From Liolophura sinensis (Eukaryota; Mollusca; Polyplacophora; Chitonida; Chitonidae), in NCBI RefSeq assembly GCF_032854445.1, contig NC_088304.1:1736001-1800000 (forward strand): a DNA stretch of 64,000 nt, given 5' to 3'. The notes under the pieces were generated by a model. The model was given only the letters and a program-made list of their open reading frames with translations. It was not told the DNA's origin and ran no database searches. This document shows, one piece after another, positions 36,353-48,104 of the stretch. The number at the start of each line of letters is the position of its first letter. Within the stretch, counting starts at the first letter, position 1. The position numbers and the translations under genes were made by a program.

Positions 36353-38427
36353 ATGAGCGGAATGTTAACGCAAATGTTTTCCTTTTTATGTTATCGTGGA
36401 ACAGAAAAGGTGTGCGGTGGAAGTCAAACTTACAATACAAAGGAAGAAGTCAGTGTTTGCCTCATCGGTGCTCATTTCTTTTGTACATGTAGTTTTCTCT
36501 GTCTTCGATTCAATATCTGCACCTTAGTGACACTTAAAGTATACATGAAGAGGTACTGTAAAACGAAAAGTACAGTTTTAAGAGAAATGATGGAAGATGT
36601 GCTTTTGTTTTCACTTTTGAGGAATATTTTATGTTTCTTAATAAGACCTCTATTTCAGAGGTCATCGACGCACGTACTGGGAACGTGGGGCCAGCTTAGC
36701 GCCCCCAATTTGGGCTCTCCCCACAACAAAGTTGTTTGGACAGCTATCACCGTTGACGCCACAGCGGGCTAGTTAATTTCCGGACTGACTCCTCTGGCTT
36801 GAGGAAAGTTGTATTTGAAGCCATTTTACGCTCTTAGTAGAAAGCAGAGGAGCTTTGTTGTATTTCTATATGTTAAGCCACACTATAAATGCCATGTTAG
36901 GAAATAAAAATGAAGCGTTTCATGCATCCTGTAATTGTCTTCCACCACTATGAAGTGCTTGGATGTACCTGTATTTAACACGTGGAAAAGTTCGTTAGAT
37001 ATATCCTCAAGGACGGTGGTATATTATGGGCGCTTCAATTTCCTCACCCCATACATGTCATGTATGTGATTTTTAACAGGTATGTGGCAGTAAATTGGCA
37101 AATTTGTAATAATACTATCTCTGCCCCATATACATTACACAGCTCAACAACCAATTCATCGAAATAACCCCTAAAGACACAGAACCTAAAAAACATAGCA
37201 AGGCTGTACTCTAATTAAGCCTTTTCTAAGTCGGTCTTATTATCGTATTAAGGCAATGACATTTAAATGTTTGTGCATAATAACGCTTGCTTGTATATGA
37301 GAAACAGAAAGATATTAGCACGTTTTAGCCCATGTCATTTTCGAACCCCCTAGTTAAGCCAATCTAAATTACAGATCGTTTTATATATGTTGTGTACATT
37401 TGCAGTTTGATATGGATTTTTTAGCCTTTCATTGTTGTGCTGTCTATATAGTATAAACCAAGATATGCTTTGAATACAAATATGCTGATATCTGACATGC
37501 AGGGAACCCATAAATACCAAGCATGCATATGTAGATATACGTTTTATAAGGTAATGAACAAATACTCACTGGAAGCAGTTTGTGTCTTGTCTCTTTATTG
37601 TTATGAGGTGTCAGAAACTTAATTTACAGCTAGCCCTGTTTAATTCTCTATACGTTGTTGCGTTGATTATACTCAGTAAAAGGGAATAAACCTCAGGAGC
37701 CCGTTTAACAAAGCGATTTCTGACATTCGGTTAAATTATTATCCAAATTGTAAAGTCTGTTGTACACATCAAATTGAAGAAATTTACCCCTTTTTTCTGC
37801 TTTTTTTGGGGTTAAGAAGGTTTGGACCTTAGAGGAAATGGCTTTGCGTAACAGGCCCCAGAGTCTTTTAACAGCTAGCTGGTATACAGGAACGGATGCA
37901 TGCCGTGTGGTGGATGGCAACTCATGTCTAATTATCTTTAAAAATCTTTATATATGACAACATCACAACGGTATGCTACATATATGCAAAGGATGAGTAA
38001 ATTTTGGTCAGTGACAAGTTACACAGACAGGGGTAAAAATTAAAAAAAAAAACTGAAACATCCCCAGCAAATAAACGGCGCAGTTGTTATCCATCCATAA
38101 TAAGACTGTTCTTTTAAAGGTTAACTGCGTGTATTTTTTTAGTGACTACTACACGCTAAACAGCGGGAAAGGAGCTACGGCTAGGCACATAAAGCTGGTT
38201 TCCTCCATGTGAGGAACCACTCCTGTGAGCGTGCAGTGTGGCCTTCACAGTGAAAATGTGAAAGTGAAAGAAACTGCAGAAATGATTTGAACAACAGAAA
38301 GACCATTGAAAACTGTAGCTGGAATTCTATGTTTTTTACTTTTCGTTTTGAATGCACTATATTAAAATGATGTCAACCCCTTCTTGATAGTAAAGTGAGA
38401 TTTAAGGCCATATTGGTAATGCTCGGG
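36353..38427 (+). other. 3' UTR and flank of Kv gene 2
   Basis: A UTR of about 570 bases to AATAAA at 36903-36908 is plausible. Beyond it I see no gene, only AT-rich DNA with short homopolymer runs. Confidence 0.45.
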
Positions 38428-38655
38428 TCTCCGTGGCCAAGTGATTAAAGTGCTAGCGCAGCACAATAACCCATTTTACGCCGTATACAAGAATATTTCA
38501 CTTATACAATTTCGACCAGTATACTGGTGTAAGGAAACAGCTTGCTGGAAGAACTTCCCACGTACGGCTGGAAATCAAGCATGAGCTGGAGTACGTTAGA
38601 GGCTCCCCAGTGATTGCTCCACGCCGGCATGCTAACCACCTCGGCCACGGAGGCT
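38428..38655 (-). mobile_element. Inverted composite of two SINE pieces
   Basis: 38428-38470 is a tRNA-like head on the + strand ('TCCGTGGCCAAGTGATTAAA'). It is joined directly to a full reverse copy (38471-38655), from 'TTTTACGCCGTATACAAGAA' to an inverted head 'CCTCGGCCACGGAGGCTCC'. The two heads therefore face each other across one body. Confidence 0.82.
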
Positions 38656-38727
38656 CCCATGATGTGACGTTTATGGAGACAAACACCATGAGTATGGTCC
38701 TTAAAGGTCATAATACAATCCAAAACA

Positions 38728-38915
38728 GAGGCCTCCGTGTCACGGTGATTAGCACGCTAGCAGGGCACAATGACATCTCACCTTTGCTGTGGCCGTGACT
38801 TCAAGTCCAGCTGCTGCTGGCTTCCTGTCCTGTGGTATTATCGATGGCTTATGCCGATGATTCTGTATTTCCAACCGCCGTCGAATAAGTGAAATTTTCC
38901 TGGTTAAACTCCAAT
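38728..38915 (+). mobile_element. tRNA-derived SINE, diverged
   Basis: Head 'GGCCTCCGTGTCACGGTGAT', B-box region 'GACTTCAAGTCCAGCTG', then a degraded body ending 'CAACCGCCGTCGAATAAGTG'. Confidence 0.8.
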
Positions 38916-40895
38916 AAAAATATCCAAACACTTGACCGCGGTAGACCGGAAAGGTTTCCCATTCCGGGCGTTTGCGGTGTCCTTCATCCCCAACACATAT
39001 CTGTGGTAGTGAGCAGCTTTTTTGGTGCAATGGGGGAGTTTAAAGTTCGAACACTTTTATCGCTAATGGTAAAAATATGCTTCTGTGCCATGTGACTTGT
39101 GAAAAATGATTAGTAACCTTTGTTGAAAATAATTTACCGACCACCTGGCTCACCCTGTTTCAGAAACACAAATGCCAAGCCTTTCCTCTAGGAACATTTC
39201 AAATCCACAAACGTTTCAGCTTCTCAATTTTTTTCCATCGTTCATCAAATGTAAATTACTTTTCATTAAACCATTTCAGACGTTCATACATATTTTATAG
39301 CAAATGCGATCAAAAATGCCTGACGTTTTGATAGGTCACATCATACATTTGGACATTTTCTACGTTTATCAATAAAAGAGTTCGAATTCGAAACTCCCCT
39401 ATTGTTAATAAATATGGCAGTGCCATTACTGAATCTTCTCAACGTACCTGGGTATGGAAATAAGAAGCAATGGAGTCAAAGTATTTTGATTTGCTTAGTT
39501 CGTTGATACTGGATTTTTTTTTATGTTTATGTGACTGTCACTGGTGTCATGGTGTTCGGTGAGATTTATTGGATGTTGTCTACCATGCATGTACTGTATG
39601 CATTTCACTGTTACAGGGCAATCATGCGACATATAAAGCTCAAAACATGCGCTGCAGAGATGTAAAGGTCATTAAATCGAAAAATGATAGCCTACTCCAG
39701 TCACACTAAAAGATCTGGGTTTTTTTTTTTTTGCATTAGATACTGTAGAGTGGAGAAAATCACTGCTTCATAGATGCAACCTTTTGAAAAATTCTTGAGC
39801 GTGCAGTTATACACCAGTCAATTAAATACATATATAACAATTGTAACGTTTAGCCTTATACTTCCGCTACGCGTAACATGTGCCAGAGGACCACGTGTGC
39901 TCTCAACCAGGATTCACGTATGACTTCGCTATAGTTGTCATGCGCTAGATAATACCATACCTTCGTAATTATCCACTGTAATTCACGATAACACTTATTT
40001 AATTCAAAACGGCCTATATCTTTACTCACACAAAAGTATGTTTCCCAAGAAAGCAAAAAGAACCAAAAATTTTAGAACTCTTCCTAGAGATGCAACCTGT
40101 TGTTTACAGTGACTAAGCGAGTTCACTGAACTATGAAGGATGCCTGAATGACTTTGGCAGAAAACGAATTTTAAACTTGCCAAAATATAACAAAACTGAT
40201 CACATTATAAAGTTAATATTTTACATATGAAGACAAATGTTAACCAAAACGAAACCTTGACATCACGTAGAAACACACACATGAACGTTTCTCTAAAGAT
40301 ATATTTCTGGTTAACGTTGATCTTCATACTGTGAATAAAAACAACAGTGCTCCTTTTGCGTGAAAAATTGGCGTTTTGGATAGAGTGCATTTTTGGTGGG
40401 TTATTACCAAGCAACCATCTCTTTTATGGTCACATAACTGTTATGGGCGCCTCGACCAAGTTTTGTAGTTCTGATTTGGAAATTTACAGAATTGTACTGG
40501 GATTTGGAAATTTGCACTTTCTTATCGTATCTCCCTGGGGCTGACTCTCCGCTTGACCGTACCAGGTCCTTTCTTTAATATGTACAAAGACCAAATGGAT
40601 ACATTCTCACAACAGGAATCTACATTTGAACATCGGATTTTTATTATTCTACTTGATTGTTTTTTAAACGCAATACTAAAGATTCCATTTCCATGCATGT
40701 ATACGATGTAGGTTAGTATGGCGGCTTATGGCGTCCACTTTTGACCACGACCTTTTAAGAAAATTTCAATATCAATCAAATACCATTGAAAAGAGTATAC
40801 ATTTCCTCGTAGATGCATGCCATAAAAAATTCTAATATGTACCTCAAGTTGATACATTATAAATAAAGTCAAATTTCAAATGTTCAAAAACTGAC
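38916..40895. other. No gene seen
   Basis: AT-rich DNA, a T tract at about 39719-39732, no supportable gene. Confidence 0.4.
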
Positions 40896-41375
40896 CTAAA
40901 ATCTGTGGACCCTACGTAAGTCAGAGTCACTCGGACACACGAGTAAAACATGATGGATGGTCTCGTCAGCCTGACAAACATTACACAGATCCGAATAGCT
41001 TACCTTGAATCAACTTTGGTCACGATGTTGTGTTCGATTGTTCGGCCAAGGATGGCCAAACCAATATCAGAGCAGGCTCCATTTAGAAAACTTATGCAGT
41101 TACCTGACCTTGTCAAATATGTCCAACCTGTCAGTACTGTGAGTCGGGTTGAGTACCAGCTAAAAGATTTTCTCTGCATCTAAATCATTAATATGAGTGC
41201 CCTTTAACCCATGTCTATATACTTAACACTCCGCTTGTCGCCATTGTGGAGTACATACTTTCAAATGGGAGAGAACAAGTCCTTACCGGACTTTATTCCG
41301 CTCAGATTAATTTTGGCTATATGATATTTCCATAAGTATCTTTCTGTTGAATAAAATAAATTAAAAAAAAAAAAA
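40896..41375 (-). pseudogene. Retrotransposon fragment (C-terminal end)
   Basis: On the reverse strand near 41000-40920 the frame reads 'DLCNVCQADETIHHVLLVCP', the C-x2-C...H...C module found after RNase H at the end of non-LTR retrotransposon ORF2s. The sequence upstream in the coding sense is broken by stops. A poly(A) run at 41363-41380 lies on the wrong strand to be this element's tail. Confidence 0.55.
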
Positions 41376-41924
41376 AAAAAGAGCAATAAAAAAAATATCC
41401 GGCCCACGCGGCCTATGAAATAACAAATGAACATTGTGCTTGCGAAAACTCGACAGATGAAAAACGATAAGGCACATAAGCGTCTGCAAACTTCATGCCG
41501 TGGAGAAGTATTTGAAGGGTGATTTTTGCCTGAAATGCGACCGGGGATCTACTTTAACATGCTTATAGCACACATTAAGAGATATAGGTATTTGCTAACA
41601 AACAGGAACCTTAATTATTAGTGAGGATAATTAAGATGATATAAATTTGAGTGAAATGGGTTATTTTGATTCAAATAAGAGACGTGTAAAGGCTGGCGGT
41701 GTGGGTGAAGTGGAAATCGTGGCATTCCTAGCTGCTCTATTTTCTCATTTAGAAAACACATCTTCTAGAGCCGGCCGTTCGTTAAAAGCGCATTTTTAAT
41801 TACAACAACTGCTGAGCGTCATTTTCGCCTTAGAATGTCTCTCAGATCTAAATAATGTATTACTGCAGAGATCTTTGATTCCAGTGTGCAATTACACTAT
41901 GACAGAATCACAGGCACAATGTTG

Positions 41925-42092
41925 AGTGCTGGGCTCCTTTCCGGCCCTACGTTGGTAGGTCTTGCAGCAATCTGCGGATGGTCGTGGGTTTCCCCTGGGC
42001 TCTGCCCGATTTTCTCCCACCATAATGCTGGCCGCCGGCGTATAAGTAAAATATTCTTGGGTACGGCGTAAAACACCAATCAAATAAATCAA
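41925..42092 (+). mobile_element. SINE fragment, head missing
   Basis: 'CTACGTTGGTAGGTCTTGCA', 'GGATGGTCGTGGGTTTCCCC' and the complete tail 'AAAACACCAATCAAATAAA'. Confidence 0.88.
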
Positions 42093-42289
42093 ATAAACAA
42101 ACAATGTTGAGTACCCGACGTAAATTACTACTGTATGTAATTTATGCTACTGACATTTCTGCCATAAAACAAGTAGTATTTGGGTTCGCTGACATTGTTT
42201 TACTTAACTCTGCTGTTGGGATGGTGTGTTTAGGTGCTACTTTTTTAGGCGTATACATGAATAGTTAGAATGAAACAGCAACTGAAGCA

Positions 42290-42440
42290 AATTGATAAGT
42301 GGCCGAATTTTACCGATAGTATGTGACCATTTGGCAAGTATCACAGTGCTGTGGTTTTACTCTTTATCTTGTGACTTTCATTATCTTATCAATTTTCCTC
42401 AGTCATGGTTTTAGTCCTGCTGTTCATGTAGTTGCTTAGA
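42290..42440. repeat. Partial copy of the fold-back repeat family
   Basis: Blocks 'TGTGACCATTTGGCAAGTATC' (minus the last base), 'CAATTTTCCTCAGTCATGG' and 'CTGTTCATGTAGTTGCTTA' match, in order, the right part of the element at 46935-47340 and the ends at 55240 and 63250. Confidence 0.6.
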
Positions 42441-42444
42441 ACGT

Positions 42445-42730
42445 AGCCTCCCACCCAGCCCCCAACACACTCCATTACTTATGATGAGTGTCAAGCCAAA
42501 GAGATCTGGACGTAAGATTGCGATTTCATTTGGCCAGGGCCTATACAAGCCGAGCAGTCGAAATGTTAAAACTTTTATACCAATTAACACGTTTTATGGC
42601 TCTACTATTCCATTAGAACAACAAGCTGAGCTTTCATTTAACGTGTCTTCATTAGAGATACGCCTTTTGTGTATAGCGATAATTAATGTTCCCACCTCTT
42701 GTGTTCTGGGCATCCCCCACTCAGTGTAAC
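42445..42730 (+). pseudogene. Orphan copy of the ectodomain-gene upstream region
   Basis: Collinear with about 49965-50185, directly upstream of the first ectodomain gene. Shared blocks include 'GAGATCTG', 'CGAAATGTTAAAACTTTTA' (there 'TGAAATGTTACAACTTTTA'), 'CCATTAGAACAACAAG' and 'GGCATC.CCCACTC'. No coding exon follows, so this looks like the relict 5' flank of another copy. Confidence 0.65.
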
Positions 42731-42763
42731 CAGCTTCGCCGCTTGATACACAAGGTTTTACTT

Positions 42764-43012
42764 TATACAGGGTGTCCCAGAAGTCTGACACCAGCCTGAT
42801 TTTCATTTTTTTTTCTGTGTTACAAATTTAATACTGATTTTCATTTTTTCTTCTTCTCTCTTTCAGAGTTAATTATTGCCAATAAACTAACAGTACAGGA
42901 AAGAGTTGAATTGGTCTTCATGTTTTGGAAAAGATGGGGCAATACACCGCTCTGTAGCTGAAGCATTCAACCTCAAACTGGATGGCGCACCACTTCTGGG
43001 ACACCCTGTATA
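42764..43012. mobile_element. Short TIR transposon (mariner-like), 249 bp
   Basis: Terminal inverted repeats of about 21 bp with the core 'CAGGGTGTCCCAGAAGT' lie at 42768-42784 and inverted at 42992-43008, flanked by TA on each side. Inside, a fragment reads 'LTVQERVELVFMF' and, after a frameshift, 'GKDGAIHRSVAEAFN', like the N-terminal helix-turn-helix of a mariner/IS630-type transposase. It is therefore an internally deleted, non-autonomous derivative. Confidence 0.8.
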
Positions 43013-43727
43013 TCAGTTACTTTTCAACTGTTTTAAATATTGGTACATACACGAATATAGGAAATCACATGGACTGGCCATGTGTTGAGGGCAACCTGCC
43101 TCACTGCTGTATATCCATCAAAGGTATGGGAGTGATCAGAGCCCGAAGATTTGCTGTCCGCCTACGGCCACCATACTGGAAATCCCGCTGACAGAAATAT
43201 ATCTTCAGATATTCTTTTATGTGGTTATTTCTATGTGTTGTCATAGCTTCGATTGGGTTAACGCTTGCCTTGATATGTAAAATATAAACTTTATAATGCT
43301 GTCACTTTTGTTATATTTTGGCAAATTTGAAATACGTATTCTGTCGTAGTCTGTCAGGCATCTTTCATAGTACAGTGAACTAACGAAATCACCGTGGAGA
43401 TCAGGTGTCACCTCGGGGAAGAGTTTTAATCTCTGTAGTTGTTTTTTTTTTTCTTTGGCAACATATTTTTGTGTGAGTAAAGATAATTAAGGTCGTTTTT
43501 GTCGGAATTTTAAAGGAATGGCAATCCCATGCGCAAGCATGATATGTGTCAATGCGGGAAAAAATCATCAGTTCATTATCTGGGTTTGTCTCTTTTATAA
43601 ACAGCAGAGTGTAAGAGGGGGAGGGTTTCGGTTAGATAAAGATATATTAGTGGATAGACAGAGATGTAAAAGACAGTGGAAAGTGAACTCAGTTCATGAG
43701 AAAAGATGAACTAATAACTACATACTA
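43013..43727. other. No gene seen
   Basis: No supportable feature; T-rich run at about 43441-43453. Confidence 0.4.
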
Positions 43728-46085
43728 TCAACAATTCTCACATCGTAGTAAAAAGTAGGCAACAGCCTTGATGTTTTCATTATGTAACGATCTGAACACA
43801 GTTTCCAAGGAGGGGTTACTGACCCCACGTTTAATTAGATCTGCAAAAAAAAAATTCCTTGCATTATTGTAGGTTTTGTAATGAAATAACAGGTGTGAAA
43901 TGGAATCTTCAACCAAAAAGGTCCTGAGTCATGCTGATTGAATCTATGTAAATATGAATTCACTGGGAAATGACCCTAGACCAGTCGGTGAACAAGGACA
44001 TCGGCCTGTCTAGTTGGAAGCTGCACAAGCCGAGAGGTCACAAGCGGGAACATTTGATGGAAAAACATCCCTTTCGAGTTATTATCCCAGTCACACTGCC
44101 ACAAAATAACGAAAAAGCTTTTTAGTTGGTTCATCACTTCTCAAACAGAAAGGGGTATTACATGAGTGACATCTTTCATTAAGAGGCAAATTAGCCATTG
44201 CGTCAACTTGCTCGTTACCAGAGATACCAACATGACTCGGTACCCGCTCAAAGAAAACAGAGACCCCTTCGCGGACTAGAGAAGTATATAGGTATAAAAC
44301 CTCAAGGACAAGTGGTTTTGATGACATTCGGGCATTTTAAAGATTTCAAGATAGGGAGTCACTTAATACCACACATCTCAATGGTTTAAACACGTTAAGG
44401 AACTGGAGAGCCATTAGAATAGCCGTTAACTCTGCAGAGTAAACGGACACGTAGTCAGATAGTCTGGACTTGTTATCATAATTAAGTTCTGGGATGCTTA
44501 TGGCAGTCGAAACCTTACCGGTATCAGGGCATTTCGAACCACCGGAAAAAGTTTGCAAATACTCTGACCAATTTCGTTTAATGTAATCATTACACCACAT
44601 GGGAGATATTATTATCCCGGAACTTAAAAGGCTGGGGATCCTTTAGATTATCTTCTTTTTACACTTACAAAAGTTACACTTTTCCAGGTTTGTGACAGAA
44701 TATTCACCACCACGTATAAGGGTGGAAACATTGTTATTCCTATTTCTTCCACTAATTGCTCTAACCTGTGAGCACTCAGACTTAACTGATGTGTTTCTAT
44801 TAATGGAGGAGCAGTACTCGCGCCAGTGGAGCTTCTGAGCTCGCTTAATGACGCGTTGAGCCTCTGCCTTACACCTTTTGTATGTTCTAATATCTTCCAG
44901 TGATCCTGTTCGTTGTGCCTTGTTCTTAGCTCGCTTTCTGTTTCATTGTCAGCGCACTCATTGCTCCACCATGACACAGGGGCTCTCACCATGCCATTAC
45001 CGGATGTACGCGGTATGGACTTTCTGGCGGCAGAATCGATGGCCTTAACCACATTGTTTGAAAACACATCAACGTCTTCACTAAAAAGACTGTAAGCGCC
45101 AGTTTACATTCCTCTCTATATGTGAACTAATCAGCTTTGTTAATTTTCCATCGAGTTAACAACGTCATCTCCAAGATGGCGTTTGGTACACTCAGTTATG
45201 AAGTCAACGACCTCAGTGCTTTAAGACGCATTTATTTTGATACAATGGAAAATGATTTCAGTGAATAGCGTCACTACACTGGACAAAGAGGTACACTGAT
45301 GGGTTGAGCCACCACAGAGGGACGCAGATGTTGTGATTGTTGGGAAATATAATAGGCGCTCACAAAAGCTGGATGTTGGGAAAAATTTAGCGGATCGGAG
45401 GAAACGCTTGACTCGCGCACGCTTTTTAAAGCCTCTGCAAAGGCTACATTTTCAGTAACCTTAATATACTGTGCCTTGTTAGCTTCCTTCAGCATTGGAC
45501 AGCCAGCGTAAGCACCACTGTGTCGGCCTCCACAACTGGCACACCTTGGCATTTCTTTATTAGGGCAGGACTCATAATGATTAGCCTGACAGCAGCGTGG
45601 ACATCTTACCTTACGTCTACACTCAGAGGCGATTTGGTTTAGGCGCTGGCACCGGAAACAGCGCAGGACAGAGGGGGATATAAGGTTTCACTGTAAACAT
45701 CTCATAGCCAAGCGTAATTTCTGCTGGGAGGGTGTCACAATCAAAAGACAACAACAGGGTATCATTACGAGAATTGCTCTGTATTTAGGCAATTTCTGAG
45801 CCTGAAAACACTTATATTTTTTCAAACAAGCTAGTACTTCCGCCTTCGTAACTTCTTCCCCAACACCATAAATAACACCTCTTGATGAAGATTTGCTTTG
45901 TAGCCGACACTTTATATGCCTACCTATAATATGGTCGAGGTTCAGTATATTTTAAACCTGTGCTTTGTTTGAGCATGTAACAAGGTAATCTTTGGACTGA
46001 ATCTTCTTAACATATTTTATGTTTCCCACTGTTTTCTGTAAAGCACTGCCGAATTTGATAGTGTTAATGTTTACAGATAGCTATG
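43728..46085 (-). pseudogene. Decayed non-LTR retrotransposon with Gag and RNase H
   Basis: Read on the reverse strand. 46080-45700 is a Gag domain ('RGVIYGVGEEVTKAEVLACL'). At 45660-45500 come cysteine knuckles including 'CPRCCQANHYESC' and 'CASCGGRHSGAYAGC'; the first knuckle has lost its His. 45067-44648 is the post-endonuclease linker ('PVSWWSNEC'). 44600-44091 is RNase H ('SVYSAELTAILMAL', 'VPSHVGISGNEQVDAMA'). 43916-43728 is the C-terminal 'SISHLLFH' module. The order matches the I superfamily (I/Nimb-type). Most of the endonuclease and the whole reverse transcriptase are missing, the latter at a junction near 44640, and frames are broken, so it cannot be autonomous. A SINE sits at its 5' end. 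Confidence 0.85.
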
Positions 46086-46099
46086 TCACTAACAATGCC

Positions 46100-46262
46100 T
46101 ACTTCTAAAGATTTATTTATTTATTTATTTATTTGATTTGTGTTTTAGGCCGTACTCAAGAATGTTTCCCTTATACGACGGCGGCCAGCATTATGGTGGG
46201 AGGAAACCGGACAGAGCCCGGAGGAAACCCACGATCACCCACAAGTTGCTTGAAGACCTACC
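46100..46262 (-). mobile_element. SINE fragment, head missing
   Basis: (ATTT)n tail, 'TTTGATTTGTGTTTTAGGCC', then body 'GGTGGGAGGAAACCGGACAG' ending near 'AAGTTGCTTGAAGACCTA'. Confidence 0.88.
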
Positions 46263-46934
46263 TCTAAAGAGGCCTGGTCCTACAAACAGTTAGGTGCACT
46301 GGACAGCGGGATAGGTTATATACACACAGTTAGGAGAGAGAAACTACCCTGGGCCGACCCAGGGAGAGGGAAAGATAACAGAAGCCCTAGTGAAAAAAGT
46401 GCGGAAATGTACAGTGCATTTACAGGATTTGAACTTAGCACCTAACAATTCAGATCTAACCTAAAGAGATCAACTTAATGAAATATAAATCCGTAAATAG
46501 CGTTTTAGCCTTACACTAAGTAAGACTATTTACAGAATACACCAGGCCAGGCACCAGTTGTGTTTGTGCACAGCGATAACAACAACGTAAAAACACACAA
46601 TAATCTAGGAATAATTAAAATATATCGTAGATTTATGACTACAGAGAGACAGTAACATCTATATACATAATCAACAACAACCAAGGTCTGATAACCGAAA
46701 GTTACATGTGTGGTGCAGTGATTTTCGCCACTCTACAGTGTCAAATACAAAAAATGATGTTTCAGTGTGACTGGAGTAGCCCACTATATTTCGTGTTTAT
46801 GAACTATAGATCGCTTCAGTGCATGTGTGGAACTTTACAAGGCGTATGTTTGCCATACAACAGGAAAAGAAGAGTAAAACAGGACTGAAAAAGAAGTAGC
46901 CATTCAAGCGTGTCTTCTTGAAGTGCACAGGTGC
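46263..46934. other. No gene seen
   Basis: No supportable gene; a 60-codon frame at 46706-46888 resembles nothing known to me. Confidence 0.4.
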
Positions 46935-47340
46935 ACTTTGCGACCATAGCAAACTGTAACTTTCTCACAAAGACCCGCAAATTTTCGATAACGACAGGAT
47001 TTCAGCGTCAGGAAAGGGTAGGTTCCAGTAAAATGAATGGATTAGAAGGTGCTAATATGAGACCACAACATGGAGAGTAAAACCAGAGCAGCGCCAACAG
47101 TGTAATCGTTAGTAAATGGTCACGCATAACCCGTGAAATACAGTCTCTCACGGGTATTTCACCGGTTACATGTGGCCATTTGCCAGCTATCACATTGTCT
47201 TTGCTGCTCTGGTTGTTCTCTCTTTGTTGTACGCCTTAATTGTATTCTATACAATTTACCACACTGAGTTTAGGGTTTTAATTTAGATCAATCATGGTTT
47301 TATTCCTACTGTCCGTATTTGTTTATTCACCCACAGTCAG
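46935..47340. repeat. Dispersed element with a fold-back core
   Basis: Homologous with 62395-62620 ('AACGACAGGATTTCAGCGTC', 'GGATTAGAAGGTGCTAA'-like blocks). Within it, 47075-47150 and 47155-47228 form an imperfect inverted repeat: 'ACCAGAGCAGCGCCAACAGT' faces 'ACATTGTCTTTGCTGCTCTGG' (minus one base). Pieces of the family also lie at 42290, 53440, 55180 and 59645. I see no coding capacity, so it is probably a non-autonomous DNA element. Confidence 0.7.
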
Positions 47341-47570
47341 AATACAGATGTAAACAGAGATATAATAAAGAAGATAAAAGTATAAACATATATGATTACA
47401 AGCAATGTTTTAGTGATTGCAAGGCGGGAGTAAAAGCCTGGTGGACTTGTTCTATCCCGTTATAGTTAAATGTAAAAACATTAAATATAATTACAGAAGG
47501 ACAACTAGACACGTATGTATGTACCGATAAGACAAGATATAAGGCTGGCTGATGGTGATACGATATGTTA
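47341..47570. other. No gene seen
   Basis: Short AT-rich stretch between repeats. Confidence 0.4.
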
Positions 47571-47574
47571 GTTT

Positions 47575-47960
47575 GTTACTAAAGATCTCATTCCATAATA
47601 TTCATGAGATGATCCATTAATTTGTTTTTAAATAAAGAGAAAGAGTTGATAGTTTTGAGATATTTGGGAAGTGTGTTCCATTCTGGAGGACCTTTCAAAT
47701 AGATGGACTATAACGAGAGGTTAGTTCTTGTAAATGGTCTATGGAAATTTAGTCTTTGGTTTCATGTAGGATAAAGGTGTGCATCGGTGTGCATTTTTAA
47801 AATGGTATGAAACGTTGTTGGAAGGATGAAAGGGACTAAACGTACGGCCAAAAGAAACTTTACAACGAGTTGAAATCGATTTATTTTGCCAAAGCAGAAA
47901 ACACAATGACTGAAGTTTAATATATTGAAAAGACCAATGATCTTAGATACTGAAAGTCTT
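47575..47960 (-). pseudogene. Non-LTR retrotransposon ORF2 C-terminal fragment
   Basis: On the reverse strand the broken frames read 'RTNLSRYSPSI', 'GPPEWNTLPKYLKT' and 'FSLFKNKLMDHLMN', the pattern (R.n..r.S....GP..WN.LP.......FK..L) at the end of CR1/L2/Jockey-like reverse transcriptase ORFs. Several stops and one frameshift. Confidence 0.65.
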
Positions 47961-48104
47961 GAGTAAGAACGGAGAAAGAAGCCCTCAAGTCATTTTACAA
48001 GTGAACAAACAGAGCAGGAGTAGAAAAATAGCCATTCCATCTTGGTTAACAATGGGCAGAGTATACAAAAAATTGATTATCAGTCAATATCAAAACCAAT
48101 CAAT

